Below, piece after piece: positions 33,940-43,254 of a DNA stretch of 64,000 nt (positions are counted from its first letter, which is position 1; each line of letters opens with the position of its first letter). The notes beneath the pieces are model-generated. The model did no database searches. It saw only the letters and a program-made list of their open reading frames with translations, and was not told the origin of the DNA. Origin of the DNA: Chloroflexi bacterium HGW-Chloroflexi-2 (lineage in GTDB: Bacteria; Chloroflexota; Anaerolineae; Anaerolineales; Anaerolineaceae). The stretch is from positions 124,001 to 188,000 of the forward strand of contig PHBY01000006.1 of NCBI GenBank assembly GCA_002840735.1. The letters are read 5' to 3'. The translations under genes were made by a program, and so were the position numbers.

Positions 33940-34144
33940 TTAAATACTCCTTTCCATCCAATAAAAAGACTTTTTTTGTCAGGTTTTCAAGGATTATAAC
34001 AGATCAATTCAGGAAGTCAAATAATCTGTAGGACAATAATCTGTAGGAGCAGGAATTCTCCGCCAAAAACACCCTGCCTGTGCTGGTTTGGAAAATTACA
34101 TTTTTTCGATACAATTAATGAAAATACAATAAGTGAGGAAACCC

Positions 34145-35794
34145 GTGCCAGCCACCGAACGCCAGTTCCAGAAAATTGGTAAGAATCCCAAAGACCCGCT
34201 CGATTTTCAGGACGCGGATATGGTTCTTTCGCGTGGTTACCTGTACGAACGCGAAGAGTACTTTGCAAAAGCCATCAAAGAATATCGTGCCTACTTGAAA
34301 AAGCATGATACCGATCCCTGGGTGTACGCGCATCTGGGCTATTGCCTGCGCGAAACCTCCAAATTCCCGGAAGCCATGAAGATGTTTGCACATGCCCTGG
34401 AGATGGATCCATTTTATGGTTGGGCTTATGCGCAGCGGGGCAGTGCTTATCTGTGGTTGGAAGATTATGAGCTGGCATTAACCGATCTTATCAAATCCAA
34501 AAGCCTGCTGCCCGGCGATGCCTGGGTTCTGGCCACCCTGGGGGAATGTCTCCGTGAAATGCAACAGTATGACCAGGCGATTGAAATTTTCACCGAGGCA
34601 TTGGAAGCCAGACCGAATTATGTCTGGGCTCTCGCACATCGCGGCCGTGTGTATCTGGATTTGGGTAAATTTTCGGAAGGCTACGAAGATTTACAACACG
34701 CACTCAACCTGGATCCGGAATATGCCTGGATCCACTACAGTTTGGGAGAGGCTTACCGCAAACAGGGGATGTTAAACGAAGCCTTGAATGCCTATCAACA
34801 AGCTCTTGAGATCCTGCCGGACTATCCCTGGGTGTTCAGCGCGCGCGGTCAACTATATCAGATGATTGGCGAACTGGATAAAGCCCTGGCGGATTTTAAT
34901 CGTCTGGGAGAATTCTGGCCCAAAGATGCCTGGGTGTATGCCGTGCGTGGTGACATTCTGGAACAGATGGGCAAAACCGAAAACGCCCTGGCTGCTTTTC
35001 AGACGGCCGTCAGATTACGGGGCGATTATGGTTGGGTACATTGCCGTATTGGGATCATCCATCGCCTGCATCACAATTTTGAGCAATCACTGCTGGCATT
35101 TGACAGAGCCCTGGAAATTATGCCCGAGTTTGGGACCGCCTGGGTAGAGCGGGCAGAGACCTATCGCCAGATGGGAGAATACACACAGGCGCTGGCTGAT
35201 CTGGAGATCAGCAAAGCCTTGTTGGGTGAAGACGCCTGGATGTATGCGGTCATGGCGGAGGTACAACGGGGATTGCAGCAAAGCGACCTGGCATTGGAAA
35301 GTTTTGCCAAATCGCTTGAAATTGACCCGGATTACGACTGGGCGCTGGCTCACCGCGGTCGATTGCGGCGTGAATTGAAACAATATGATCTGGCATTGCA
35401 GGATTTCAATGAAGCGCTGATTATTAAAGATAATTATGTCTGGGCCTATTACCAGCGAGGTGAACTCTATCAGGAAATGGGTGACTCAGATGCTGCCTGG
35501 GAAGATTTCCAACACACCCTGGAACTCAACCCCAAATACTATTGGGCCAAAGCAGGCTGTGCTGAAATCCTGATCCAGAGACAAAATTATGAAGAAGCCA
35601 TCCCCTATCTGGAAGCTTTCCTGCAAGCCCGCCCAAAAGATGCCTGGGGACTGGGACAACTCGGGTATGCCTATGAAAAAAGTGGTCAACATGAACAGGC
35701 AATCCTCAATTACTGGCAGGCGCTCACCTTTGACCCGGAAAACGCCTGGGCGAAACAACGTCTGGAAGCCCTCCAGAATATGGATTATTCTTAA
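34145..35794 (+). CDS. protein of 15 near-regular TPR units
   Basis: An all-helical protein of about 549 residues. I prefer the GTG at 34145, with TGAGGA five bases upstream, over a GTG twelve bases earlier that lies within that site. From residue about 20 to the end there are 15 TPR units of 34 residues in close register. Nearly every unit starts with an aromatic or aspartate, any residue, then tryptophan (DAWVLATLGE, YVWALAHRGR, YAWIHYSLGE, DAWVYAVRGD). Such repeats make a protein-binding solenoid. There is no signal peptide or enzymatic domain, so it is probably a cytoplasmic scaffold. The binding partner is unknown. An alpha/beta hydrolase gene follows on the same strand after about 90 bases. 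Confidence 0.82.
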   Translation: MPATERQFQKIGKNPKDPLDFQDADMVLSRGYLYEREEYFAKAIKEYRAYLKKHDTDPWVYAHLGYCLRETSKFPEAMKMFAHALEMDPFYGWAYAQRGSAYLWLEDYELALTDLIKSKSLLPGDAWVLATLGECLREMQQYDQAIEIFTEALEARPNYVWALAHRGRVYLDLGKFSEGYEDLQHALNLDPEYAWIHYSLGEAYRKQGMLNEALNAYQQALEILPDYPWVFSARGQLYQMIGELDKALADFNRLGEFWPKDAWVYAVRGDILEQMGKTENALAAFQTAVRLRGDYGWVHCRIGIIHRLHHNFEQSLLAFDRALEIMPEFGTAWVERAETYRQMGEYTQALADLEISKALLGEDAWMYAVMAEVQRGLQQSDLALESFAKSLEIDPDYDWALAHRGRLRRELKQYDLALQDFNEALIIKDNYVWAYYQRGELYQEMGDSDAAWEDFQHTLELNPKYYWAKAGCAEILIQRQNYEEAIPYLEAFLQARPKDAWGLGQLGYAYEKSGQHEQAILNYWQALTFDPENAWAKQRLEALQNMDYS

Positions 35795-35883
35795 GGATCG
35801 GCAGGGTTTTTTGCAGGTTGTCACCTGCCAAAAACACCCTGACTCAAACGAATGAATATTTATATAAAGGTGTTCAATCAAAG

Positions 35884-36678
35884 ATGAAAAATAAACCTAC
35901 AAAAACAACTGTCAAACAACCAATGAAAAAGGGCAAGACTTCTATCCTCAAACGGATCCTGATCGGTTTGGTGTTGATAATTCTCCTGGCGATTACCGGA
36001 TTTGTGATCTGGGGTAGCACCCCGGCTCGTCCGGATGCCAAGGCATTGCAGGCACTTGAATCCGATGAAAGCGTCACGATTTCAGAAGGAAAATACTGGC
36101 TGGAATTTACACCAACGAATCGATCCCCCAATACGGGTTTGATCTTCTACCCTGGAGGTAGAGTGGACTATCGCGCTTATTCACCTTTGCTACGAGAGAT
36201 TGCCAGGGGCGGTTATTCTGTTTTCCTGGTCAAAATGCCGCTTAATCTGGCCGTTTTCGGGGCAGATCGGGCGAATGCGCTGATTGCAGCTTATCCGGAT
36301 ATATCTTTCTGGTATATCGGTGGTCACTCTCTGGGTGGCGCAATGGCAGCTTCCTATGTATATAATAATCCGGTCGGGATGCAGGGATTGATCCTCTGGG
36401 CAGCTTACCCGGCTGAGAGTAATGATCTTTCTGGCTCTGGTTTCCCGGTGCTTTCCATCATTGCCAATCGCGATGGTCTGGCAACGCTGGATAAAATCAA
36501 AGAATCTGCGCCATACCTGCCTGCTAACACAGAATGGGTTGAAATCGATGGCGGTAATCATGCCCAGTTTGGTAGTTATGGACCCCAGAATGGGGATCTG
36601 GAAGCCACCATCTCAGCTGCGGAACAACAACGCCAAATCGTGCTTGCTACCCTTATGTTTATGTCAGGCATACGCTAG
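35884..36678 (+). CDS. membrane-anchored alpha/beta hydrolase
   Basis: A protein of 264 residues. I start it at the ATG at 35884. It has a basic N-terminus and one membrane helix (ILIGLVLIILLAITGFVIWG), with the hydrolase outside. The fold matches the alpha/beta hydrolase family of PF12695 type: FYPGGRVDYRAYSPLLREIA forms the oxyanion strand, GGHSLGGAMAA (about residue 146) holds the nucleophilic serine, ISIIANRDGLA-like text (here LSIIANRDGLAT) the aspartate region, and GGNHAQFGSYG (about residue 222) the catalytic histidine. The substrate cannot be predicted. The ribosome site is weak. Confidence 0.82.
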   Translation: MKNKPTKTTVKQPMKKGKTSILKRILIGLVLIILLAITGFVIWGSTPARPDAKALQALESDESVTISEGKYWLEFTPTNRSPNTGLIFYPGGRVDYRAYSPLLREIARGGYSVFLVKMPLNLAVFGADRANALIAAYPDISFWYIGGHSLGGAMAASYVYNNPVGMQGLILWAAYPAESNDLSGSGFPVLSIIANRDGLATLDKIKESAPYLPANTEWVEIDGGNHAQFGSYGPQNGDLEATISAAEQQRQIVLATLMFMSGIR

Positions 36679-36691
36679 TTATTCCTTAACC

Positions 36692-36726
36692 AGAGCTGGG
36701 GTGTTTTCAACATCCCAGCTCTTCTT
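36692..36726. terminator. hairpin between hydrolase and pepT
   Basis: AGAGCTGGG at 36692-36700 pairs with CCCAGCTCT at 36713-36721, followed by a short T-rich tail (TCTT). It lies between convergent genes and probably ends one or both transcripts. Confidence 0.5.
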
Positions 36727-36753
36727 GCCATCTCCCTCAACACCTGATTGCGC

Positions 36754-37986
36754 TCAATCAGACTTGAACGTAAACAACTCAATTATTTTTAATATTACCT
36801 CCACCGATCGCTCCAGGGATTGTGCCGGCAGGTATTCAAATCTTCCATGCGCATTGTGTCCACCGGTGAACAGGTTCGGACACGGCAATCCCATAAAGGA
36901 TAAACGGGCGCCATCAGTCCCTCCACGAACCGGAATTATTTTGGGGGTAATTTTCAGCGCCAGCATGGCTTCCCGGGCTGTCTCGATGATGTGAAACACC
37001 GGCACGATTTTCTCTTTCATATTGTAGTATTGGTCTGTTAATGCCAGTCTGGCAGTCCCGGGACCATATTTGTAGTTGGCATAATCCACAGCTTTTTCGA
37101 TCAATCCTTTTTGCCACTCAAATTTATCGTGATCATGCTCACGGATGATATAAAGCAGACTGGTTTTCTCCAATGTGCCATCAAAATGCATCAGATGGAA
37201 AAATCCATCATAGTGTGCGGTGTGCTCCGGACGCATATGTGGGGGCAGCATCCCCGCGATATCCATGGCGATGTTAATAGAATTAACCATCTTATCCTTG
37301 GCGGTACCCGGGTGCACACTCCTGCCTTTCACTTCAATCCTGGCGCCAGCAGCGTTGAAGTTCTCAAATTCCAGCTCACCCAACTCGCCCCCATCCATGG
37401 TGTAAGCGAAATCGGCTCCAAATTTCTGCACATCAAAACGATCCGCGCCACGCCCAATCTCTTCATCCGGAGTAAATCCCACCTTTAATGTGCCATGCTC
37501 CACCTCAGGATGGTTGACCAGATATTCCATCGCCGCCATGATGGCTGCAATGCCTGCTTTGTCATCCGCTCCCAGCAAGGTGGTTCCATCGGTCGTAATG
37601 ATGGTCTGGCCGATATATTGTATTAACTCGGGAAAATCCAGCGGGGAAAGCACAATATCCTTCTCTGCATTCAGCACGAGGTCTCCACCATCATAATTCT
37701 CAACCCATTTTGGTTTGACATCCTTGCCGCTCATATCCGGGCTGGTGTCCATATGCGCAATCCAGCCGATCACCGGTACATTGCGCCTGGTATTGCCGGG
37801 TAGGGTCGCCATCACATAACCATTCTCGTCCAGGCTGACATCCTGCAGGCTGAGTGCTTCCAGCTCTTCTTTTAATAAGCGTGCCAGATCCAATTGTTTC
37901 AAAGTGCTGGGGCAGGTTTCGGAATCAAAATCGGATTCAGTATCAATCTTAACATAGCGTAGAAAACGCTCAATTACATTACTCAT
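36754..37986 (-). CDS. pepT: peptidase T (tripeptide aminopeptidase)
   Basis: A zinc aminopeptidase of the M20 family, 410 residues, that removes the N-terminal residue from tripeptides in the cytoplasm. The metal and catalytic residues are in GWIAHMDTSPD (about residue 77), LLGADDKAGIAAIM (about 138), TPDEEIGRGADRFD (about 173) and YTMDGGELGELEFENF (about 195). GGTDGARLSFMGLPCPNLFTGGHNAHGRFEY near residue 370 contains the last zinc histidine. The length and motifs match PepT closely. It is a single gene, convergent with the hydrolase. Confidence 0.95.
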   Translation of the reverse strand: MSNVIERFLRYVKIDTESDFDSETCPSTLKQLDLARLLKEELEALSLQDVSLDENGYVMATLPGNTRRNVPVIGWIAHMDTSPDMSGKDVKPKWVENYDGGDLVLNAEKDIVLSPLDFPELIQYIGQTIITTDGTTLLGADDKAGIAAIMAAMEYLVNHPEVEHGTLKVGFTPDEEIGRGADRFDVQKFGADFAYTMDGGELGELEFENFNAAGARIEVKGRSVHPGTAKDKMVNSINIAMDIAGMLPPHMRPEHTAHYDGFFHLMHFDGTLEKTSLLYIIREHDHDKFEWQKGLIEKAVDYANYKYGPGTARLALTDQYYNMKEKIVPVFHIIETAREAMLALKITPKIIPVRGGTDGARLSFMGLPCPNLFTGGHNAHGRFEYLPAQSLERSVEVILKIIELFTFKSD

Positions 37987-38139
37987 GGTTTTCTCCCTTT
38001 ATAAGAGTTATTCTTATCCACATGGAAATCGTTGATACGTTTTAATTATTGTACAAACCTGGCAATTTGTAAACCCGATAAGCCTATAAAAAGCCCTGAT
38101 GTGAGATAATAAGGATGAAATTCTCCATAAGGAGGTCTT

Positions 38140-39231
38140 ATGCAATCCTATCCAATTCCCATGGTGCCGGGTCCGGTGCAGGTACCTGTCCGAATTTTAT
38201 CTGCCTATCAACAGGACTTTGGTTCACCTGATCTCGAGCCTGAATATCTGGGACTTTACAACCAGACTGAATCAAAAATGCGTCAATTGCTCGGCACGCA
38301 GAATCAAATTGTATTCCAAACCGGAGAAGGCATGCTTTCCCTATGGAGTGCGCTGAAAAGTACCATCCGACCAGGTGAGCGTGTCCTGGCGCTCGCAACC
38401 GGTGTGTTTGGCTATGGGATCGGAGATATGGCACGCTCCATCGGAGCGCAGGTCAAGACTCTCGGATTCGCTCAAAACGAAACCATACAGGATTGGGTGA
38501 AGGTTGAAGAAGCCATCATCGAATTTCAGCCCAAAATGATCACCGTGGTGCATTGTGAAACTCCTTCCGGAACATTAAATCCACTGGAAAAATTGGGCGA
38601 ACTCAAACAGAAATATAACATTCCGCTGCTGTATGTTGATATGGTAGCCAGTATCGGTGGCGTACCGATTGAAACTGATGCCTGGCACGTTGATCTGGCA
38701 CTCGGCGGCTCTCAGAAGGTACTCTCTGCTCCCTGTGACATCTCCTTCCTGGCGATCAGCCCACCAGCATGGGAAAAGATAGAAGAAGTAGCCTATGTGG
38801 GTTATGATGCCCTGCTCCCCTTCCGCAATGCTCAGCAAGAAGGCGAATTCCCCTATACCCCACACTGGCATGGCATGGCAGCCATCGCCACCAGTCTGGA
38901 TATGTTGCTGGAAGAAGGACTGGATCTGGCCTTCAGTCGTCATGAGTTGGTCGCCACCTATTGCAGAGAACAATTACAAAGAATCGGTTATGAGCTTTTT
39001 ATCCAACCTCCGTTTATCCCTTCTCCCACCGTCACCGCTGTCAAAGTGCCCGAAGGCTTCACCTGGAACGCTTTTGATCAGCAACTGCGTGCGGAGGGTC
39101 TGGTGTTGGGTGGTAGCTATGGTTCACTGTCTGGCAAAGTCTTCCGCCTTGGCCACATGGGCTCCCAGGCGAATATGCCCCTCATGCATCAAGCATTGGA
39201 AGTGTTGGAGAGAGTTTTAAAAAATAGTTGA
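38140..39231 (+). CDS. class V aminotransferase (alanine-glyoxylate type)
   Basis: A PLP-dependent aminotransferase of 363 residues in the alanine-glyoxylate/serine-glyoxylate branch. It opens with the typical PIPMVPGPVQVP. The PLP phosphate-binding GEGMLSLWSAL is near residue 63, VVHCETPSGTLNPL near residue 138 contacts the cofactor, VDMVASIGG holds the aspartate, and the PLP lysine is in LGGSQKVLSAP near residue 195. RLGHMGSQANMPL lies near the C-terminus. An ideal AAGGAGG lies ahead of the ATG. Likely substrates are alanine, serine or glyoxylate, but specificity within the family cannot be assigned by eye. Confidence 0.87.
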   Translation: MQSYPIPMVPGPVQVPVRILSAYQQDFGSPDLEPEYLGLYNQTESKMRQLLGTQNQIVFQTGEGMLSLWSALKSTIRPGERVLALATGVFGYGIGDMARSIGAQVKTLGFAQNETIQDWVKVEEAIIEFQPKMITVVHCETPSGTLNPLEKLGELKQKYNIPLLYVDMVASIGGVPIETDAWHVDLALGGSQKVLSAPCDISFLAISPPAWEKIEEVAYVGYDALLPFRNAQQEGEFPYTPHWHGMAAIATSLDMLLEEGLDLAFSRHELVATYCREQLQRIGYELFIQPPFIPSPTVTAVKVPEGFTWNAFDQQLRAEGLVLGGSYGSLSGKVFRLGHMGSQANMPLMHQALEVLERVLKNS

Positions 39232-39373
39232 TCCGGTGCATTGCACCGGTGGGGTAGAGAAGATACTCTACTTTTGGATCATTGTTAATGCGGATGGAAT
39301 GCTGGGATGAGGTGATAGGGTTAATCGTTAAGTGTACCCTAACGGGCATCTTCAATAATGCACCAACGATTTT

Positions 39374-41812
39374 CTACTCATCTTCAGTATTATTATTACT
39401 TTCTGCCCCATAATCGAGCACATCCCGCACATTGGAATGGGTTAATGGTGGACTGATGATGCCTTTATCTTCCAGTTCATCGACCATTCTGGCTGCCCGG
39501 GTATAGCCGATCCGCAATTTGCGTTGCAGCATGGTAATGGAGGCTTTGCCTTCTTTACGGACGATCTCGATAGCTTCTTTTAATAAAGGATCGGCGTCGC
39601 TGTTTTCCATATCTTCAAACAGGGGGACCTGTATTGCTGGGCTATCAGACATGAATTCAGGAGTCTCCTGATCACTCCTCTGTATAACAGGTGTGGCTGC
39701 CTGTACATTCATAGCCTGTAAACGCCAGTAGTCCACCGTTCGGGCGATCTCCTGTTCGGTGATGAATACACCCTGCAAACGCACAGGTGCTGCCGCATCC
39801 GGTGCCTGGAAGAGCATATCACCACGTCCAAGCAACCGTTCTGCCCCAGGTTGGTCGAGGATGACACGGCTATCGATTCCGGAGGCCACGGCAAAGGCAA
39901 TTCGAGCCGGGAAGTTGGCTTTGATCAGGCCGGTGACAACATCCGTGGAGGGGCGTTGCGTCGCCAGGATCAGGTGAATGCCGGTGGCACGGGCAAGCTG
40001 CGCCAGACGGGTGAGCGCGCGCTCGGTTTCATCTGGAGCAAGCATCATCAGATCGGCTAACTCGTCAATAACCACCACCATGTATGGGAATTTATCCGCT
40101 TGTGATTTGTTGTATTCTGCAATATTGCGGGTACCTACCTGTGAGAAGCGGTGGTAACGGGCATCCATTTCTCGTTGAACCCATTGCAAAGCCCCAACTA
40201 CTTTTTCGGTATCGGTAATCACCGGAGATAGCAGGTGAGGAATACCGTTATAACCAGTCAACTCCACCCGTTTTGGATCCACCATGATCAGACGCAAATT
40301 GGCTGGAGAGTTATTGAGCAATAGACAGCAGAGAATCGAATTTACACACACGGATTTACCAGATCCGGTGGTACCGGCTATCAATAGATGCGGAAGACCT
40401 GTCAGATCCGATGAAACAGGTTCACCGGACACATTCATGCCAAGTGCAATTTTCAATGGAGATTTTTTCTGGTTGAAACTTTTACTATCGATTACTTCTA
40501 CCAATGTAACCCGGTTCGATTCGGAATTTGGCACTTCAATTCCTACGTAGCTGTGTCCCGGAACCGGTGCCTGAATACGGATTCTGGGGGCTGCCAATGC
40601 CAGAGCAAGATCATCTGCCAGATTGGCAATCTTGGAAACACGCACGCGCGTTCGGCCAGCACGGGTTTCGACAAACAATGGCTCCACACCAAACTGGGTG
40701 ATGGTGGGACCGCGTTTGATCTCGACGATTTTGGCAGGTGCCCCAAAGGAGGTGAGGGTTTCCTCAATTAAAGATGCCCGTTCTTTATCGATGTTGCTTT
40801 CGATGCTGACAATGGTTGCCGGGTCTAGAATGGTTTTTATATCGGGTAGTTTCCATTGGCTGGAAGTGGTGTTCTGGGTGACAGACGGCTGTAAGCGGGA
40901 TGCAGTGGCTGTTGATGGTGCAGCCTGGTGAGTTTGCGTTGAAGTAGCTGCCGTGTTTTTTTGTGCACCCGGTGATTGAGGTGATATTTGGGAAAGTTTT
41001 TCGGTTGTTTGCTGGACAGGCACTGGATGATCCAGAGGAATGAAATCATCCTGCAGTAATTCTTCGATTTCATGGGAAGCAGCCGATTTGGATGGATGCA
41101 GCTTTTCCAAACGTTGAGCGTGTTCTCTGGCAGCCTGACGACGCTTACGATCTGTCTGAAATTTTTCCCAGACAGGTTGAATTTTACGAAATATATCCGG
41201 TATAGATAGATCAAGGGTGAGTCCCAACGCAATTAATAACCATGCAGACATCACGATCACTGACCCTGCAATCCCTAAACCTTTGATCATTGAGGTTTCA
41301 AAAAAGGCACCAATATAACCACCACCCTGGCCAGCTTTGGCTGTCTCCCAACCGCCGGCAGAAAATAAATGCAACCAGGCAAGCAGATTAAGATAGAGTA
41401 GGACGATGCCGGTGATTCTTTCAGCGGAAAGCAGTGGTAATTTTTCAATGTTTCTCAACACCAGCCAGATGCCTACCACCAATAAAGTCAATGGTAAAAC
41501 GAAAGTTCCCCAGCCAGCAACCCGGGAAATGGAGTCAATCCACCAGTTGGTCACGGTGCCCCGTTGGGAAGTTAATAAGGATAGAATGGTCAGGAATCCA
41601 ATCAGCGCCAGAAAAATACCCAGGATATCCAGTTTTCTTTCATTGGATATATTATTCCATTGCCAGCTTGATTTTGAAGAAGAGCGGGATTTGCGGGATT
41701 TTGCTCTTGTTCTGGTAGTGGAAGGGGTTTTTGATCGTGATGAACTTTTCACTGTACGGGATGACGATCTTGAACTGGTTTTATTGCTGCTGGATCTGGG
41801 TTTTTGTGCCAA
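39374..41812 (-). CDS. ftsK: FtsK/SpoIIIE DNA translocase
   Basis: A septal DNA pump of 812 residues that clears chromosomal DNA during division. A basic, serine-rich head (residues 1-48) is followed by four membrane helices (about 55-215), then a variable linker rich in glutamine and threonine. The motor has the alpha domain, then the FtsK/SpoIIIE ATPase with Walker A IAGTTGSGKSVCVNSIL near residue 480 and VVVIDELADLMM as Walker B, and LATQRPSTDVVTGLIKANFPARIAF. A C-terminal gamma winged helix (ITMLQRKLRIGYTRAARMVDELEDKGIISP) reads KOPS-like DNA. Its length is normal. Confidence 0.95.
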   Translation of the reverse strand: MAQKPRSSSNKTSSRSSSRTVKSSSRSKTPSTTRTRAKSRKSRSSSKSSWQWNNISNERKLDILGIFLALIGFLTILSLLTSQRGTVTNWWIDSISRVAGWGTFVLPLTLLVVGIWLVLRNIEKLPLLSAERITGIVLLYLNLLAWLHLFSAGGWETAKAGQGGGYIGAFFETSMIKGLGIAGSVIVMSAWLLIALGLTLDLSIPDIFRKIQPVWEKFQTDRKRRQAAREHAQRLEKLHPSKSAASHEIEELLQDDFIPLDHPVPVQQTTEKLSQISPQSPGAQKNTAATSTQTHQAAPSTATASRLQPSVTQNTTSSQWKLPDIKTILDPATIVSIESNIDKERASLIEETLTSFGAPAKIVEIKRGPTITQFGVEPLFVETRAGRTRVRVSKIANLADDLALALAAPRIRIQAPVPGHSYVGIEVPNSESNRVTLVEVIDSKSFNQKKSPLKIALGMNVSGEPVSSDLTGLPHLLIAGTTGSGKSVCVNSILCCLLLNNSPANLRLIMVDPKRVELTGYNGIPHLLSPVITDTEKVVGALQWVQREMDARYHRFSQVGTRNIAEYNKSQADKFPYMVVVIDELADLMMLAPDETERALTRLAQLARATGIHLILATQRPSTDVVTGLIKANFPARIAFAVASGIDSRVILDQPGAERLLGRGDMLFQAPDAAAPVRLQGVFITEQEIARTVDYWRLQAMNVQAATPVIQRSDQETPEFMSDSPAIQVPLFEDMENSDADPLLKEAIEIVRKEGKASITMLQRKLRIGYTRAARMVDELEDKGIISPPLTHSNVRDVLDYGAESNNNTEDE

Positions 41813-41899
41813 AAGAGGACTCCAAAACTGAAAGGTTGTTCTAATTATAACAAATTTGGGAAGGCAGTTCTACAGCACGCATGTATGAAAGCTCAGCTT

Positions 41900-42406
41900 T
41901 TATGGCACTTGTAGGCTTTCAATCACTTTTTTTGTTGCCTGGAAGGCAAGTGGGGGTAACTGATTCAGGGGAAAAAAAGCTACCTCATCCGCATCATCTC
42001 CGGCTGATAACTTACCCCCGATGATTTCAGCATCATATACGATGACCATGTCCGCGCCACGATCATGTTCACGTCCACTGATTATATCTCGCAAACGGAT
42101 GATTCTCACAACCAGACCAGTCTCTTCCAGACATTCCCGGATGGCTGCGTCTTTTGGGTTTTCATGTGCGTCCACAAATCCAGCTGGTAAGGTCCAGTCT
42201 CCTTTATTTGGGTTGAAAATGCGTCGGGCGAGTAAAATTGTTCCGTTTTGTTGCACCAGAACGGCTGCGGCTACCTTGGGATCTTCATAATGCACCCACC
42301 CACAAGACGGGCAGGTTGCTCTGACTTTTCCATATACTTCTTTCGGTTGAATGGGTTTTCCGCAATAAGGACAAAATTTTATTTCAATGAGGTGATGATG
42401 TCCCAC
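41900..42406 (-). CDS. NUDIX hydrolase with zinc ribbon
   Basis: A NUDIX hydrolase of 168 residues in the group that carries an N-terminal zinc ribbon, as in NudC-like NADH pyrophosphatases. The ribbon is FCPYCGKPI and CPSCGWVHYEDP. The NUDIX box GFVDAHENPKDAAIRECLEETGL (first 20 residues are key) carries the REXXEE core. I put the start at a GTG at 42406, whose first base is the last base of the upstream stop codon (TAGTG), with AAAAAGG eight bases ahead. A longer reading overlaps the anti-sigma gene by 88 bases and is unlikely. It is the third gene of the sigma/anti-sigma operon. The substrate is unknown. Confidence 0.85.
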   Translation of the reverse strand: MGHHHLIEIKFCPYCGKPIQPKEVYGKVRATCPSCGWVHYEDPKVAAAVLVQQNGTILLARRIFNPNKGDWTLPAGFVDAHENPKDAAIRECLEETGLVVRIIRLRDIISGREHDRGADMVIVYDAEIIGGKLSAGDDADEVAFFPLNQLPPLAFQATKKVIESLQVP

Positions 42407-43254
42407 TAAAATGACCTTTTTCGTAAAATGATCGCTGTAATAGCCGTGATGATAGCGATGCTGCCAAGAAGGATCTGACTGACCCGTAACCAAGGAAATG
42501 GTTCAGATAATGTCGGGATTGGTTCCTTGTCAGATTCACGCAGGATGTTTAATACAGATTCGTTGAAAGCATCTGTTTCTTCAGCTGGACGAATACCCAG
42601 AATAGGCCCGGTACCGGTGATCGGTTCAGAATCTGCTTGTTTTGTTAAAGACCTTTCTTCTTCAGCAGCTGGTGCTGGCTCTTCCGCTGGCATCTCTGGC
42701 ATTGCGGGCTCGATCTCAATTCCTCCACCCACAGGCGGGGCAGTTAACAATCCTGCGCCCATATCTCCGCCACCGCCATAACCGCCTTCAATTTTCGCCT
42801 GTGGGTAACCCCACTCAAAAATTTGTGGTGAATCGGCAGAATCCATCGCTTCAGCCGCCATGGGAGCGGTTGCCAAGGCCTGCATTTCATTGGAAGCGGC
42901 AGATTTCGGTGACTTCGAACCTGAGAGCATGCCAGGTAAGAATTCAAATAATATCACAACCACCAGTAAAATGGTCGCAATGACAGAAGCAAAAGAGAAA
43001 AATGGGAAGAGCGGCTTCATGGCTGGACGAATTTGAGCCGCCATTTCTGGGGTCAGTGTGAAACTGCGTGGCACAGGAATTTGCTTCGCATGTTGCAGCA
43101 GATAGCGAGTCTGTTGCATCTCCAGTAAAGTTTGTTTTAGTTGTGGTTCACCTTGAAGACGTGTTTCTATCATCGAAACTTCCCGGTTGGTTAATTGTCC
43201 ATCCAGGTAGTTCGATAATAATTGCCAGTCTTTCGGTGAGTAATTTAATCTCAT
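42406..43254 (-). CDS. putative membrane anti-sigma factor
   Basis: A protein of 282 residues encoded directly after an ECF sigma factor with a four-base overlap. The first 75 residues (LLSNYLDGQLTNREVSMIETRLQGEPQLKQTLLEMQQTR, key words YLDGQL and LRQ-like helices) resemble the anti-sigma fold of zf-HC2 proteins, but the usual HxxxCxxC zinc ligands are absent. A first membrane helix is at about residues 85-108. Then comes a long extracytoplasmic region rich in proline, glutamate and glycine, and a second helix near the C-terminus (SQILLGSIAIITAITAIIL). The last residues are basic. It would hold the sigma factor at the membrane until a signal releases it. The role is inferred from position and architecture. 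Confidence 0.72.
   Translation of the reverse strand: MRLNYSPKDWQLLSNYLDGQLTNREVSMIETRLQGEPQLKQTLLEMQQTRYLLQHAKQIPVPRSFTLTPEMAAQIRPAMKPLFPFFSFASVIATILLVVVILFEFLPGMLSGSKSPKSAASNEMQALATAPMAAEAMDSADSPQIFEWGYPQAKIEGGYGGGGDMGAGLLTAPPVGGGIEIEPAMPEMPAEEPAPAAEEERSLTKQADSEPITGTGPILGIRPAEETDAFNESVLNILRESDKEPIPTLSEPFPWLRVSQILLGSIAIITAITAIILRKRSF

Noticed and set aside
42407-42493. Longer N-terminus for the NUDIX protein
   Set aside because: It would overlap the anti-sigma gene by 88 bases and adds low-complexity residues; the TAGTG start explains the junction better.
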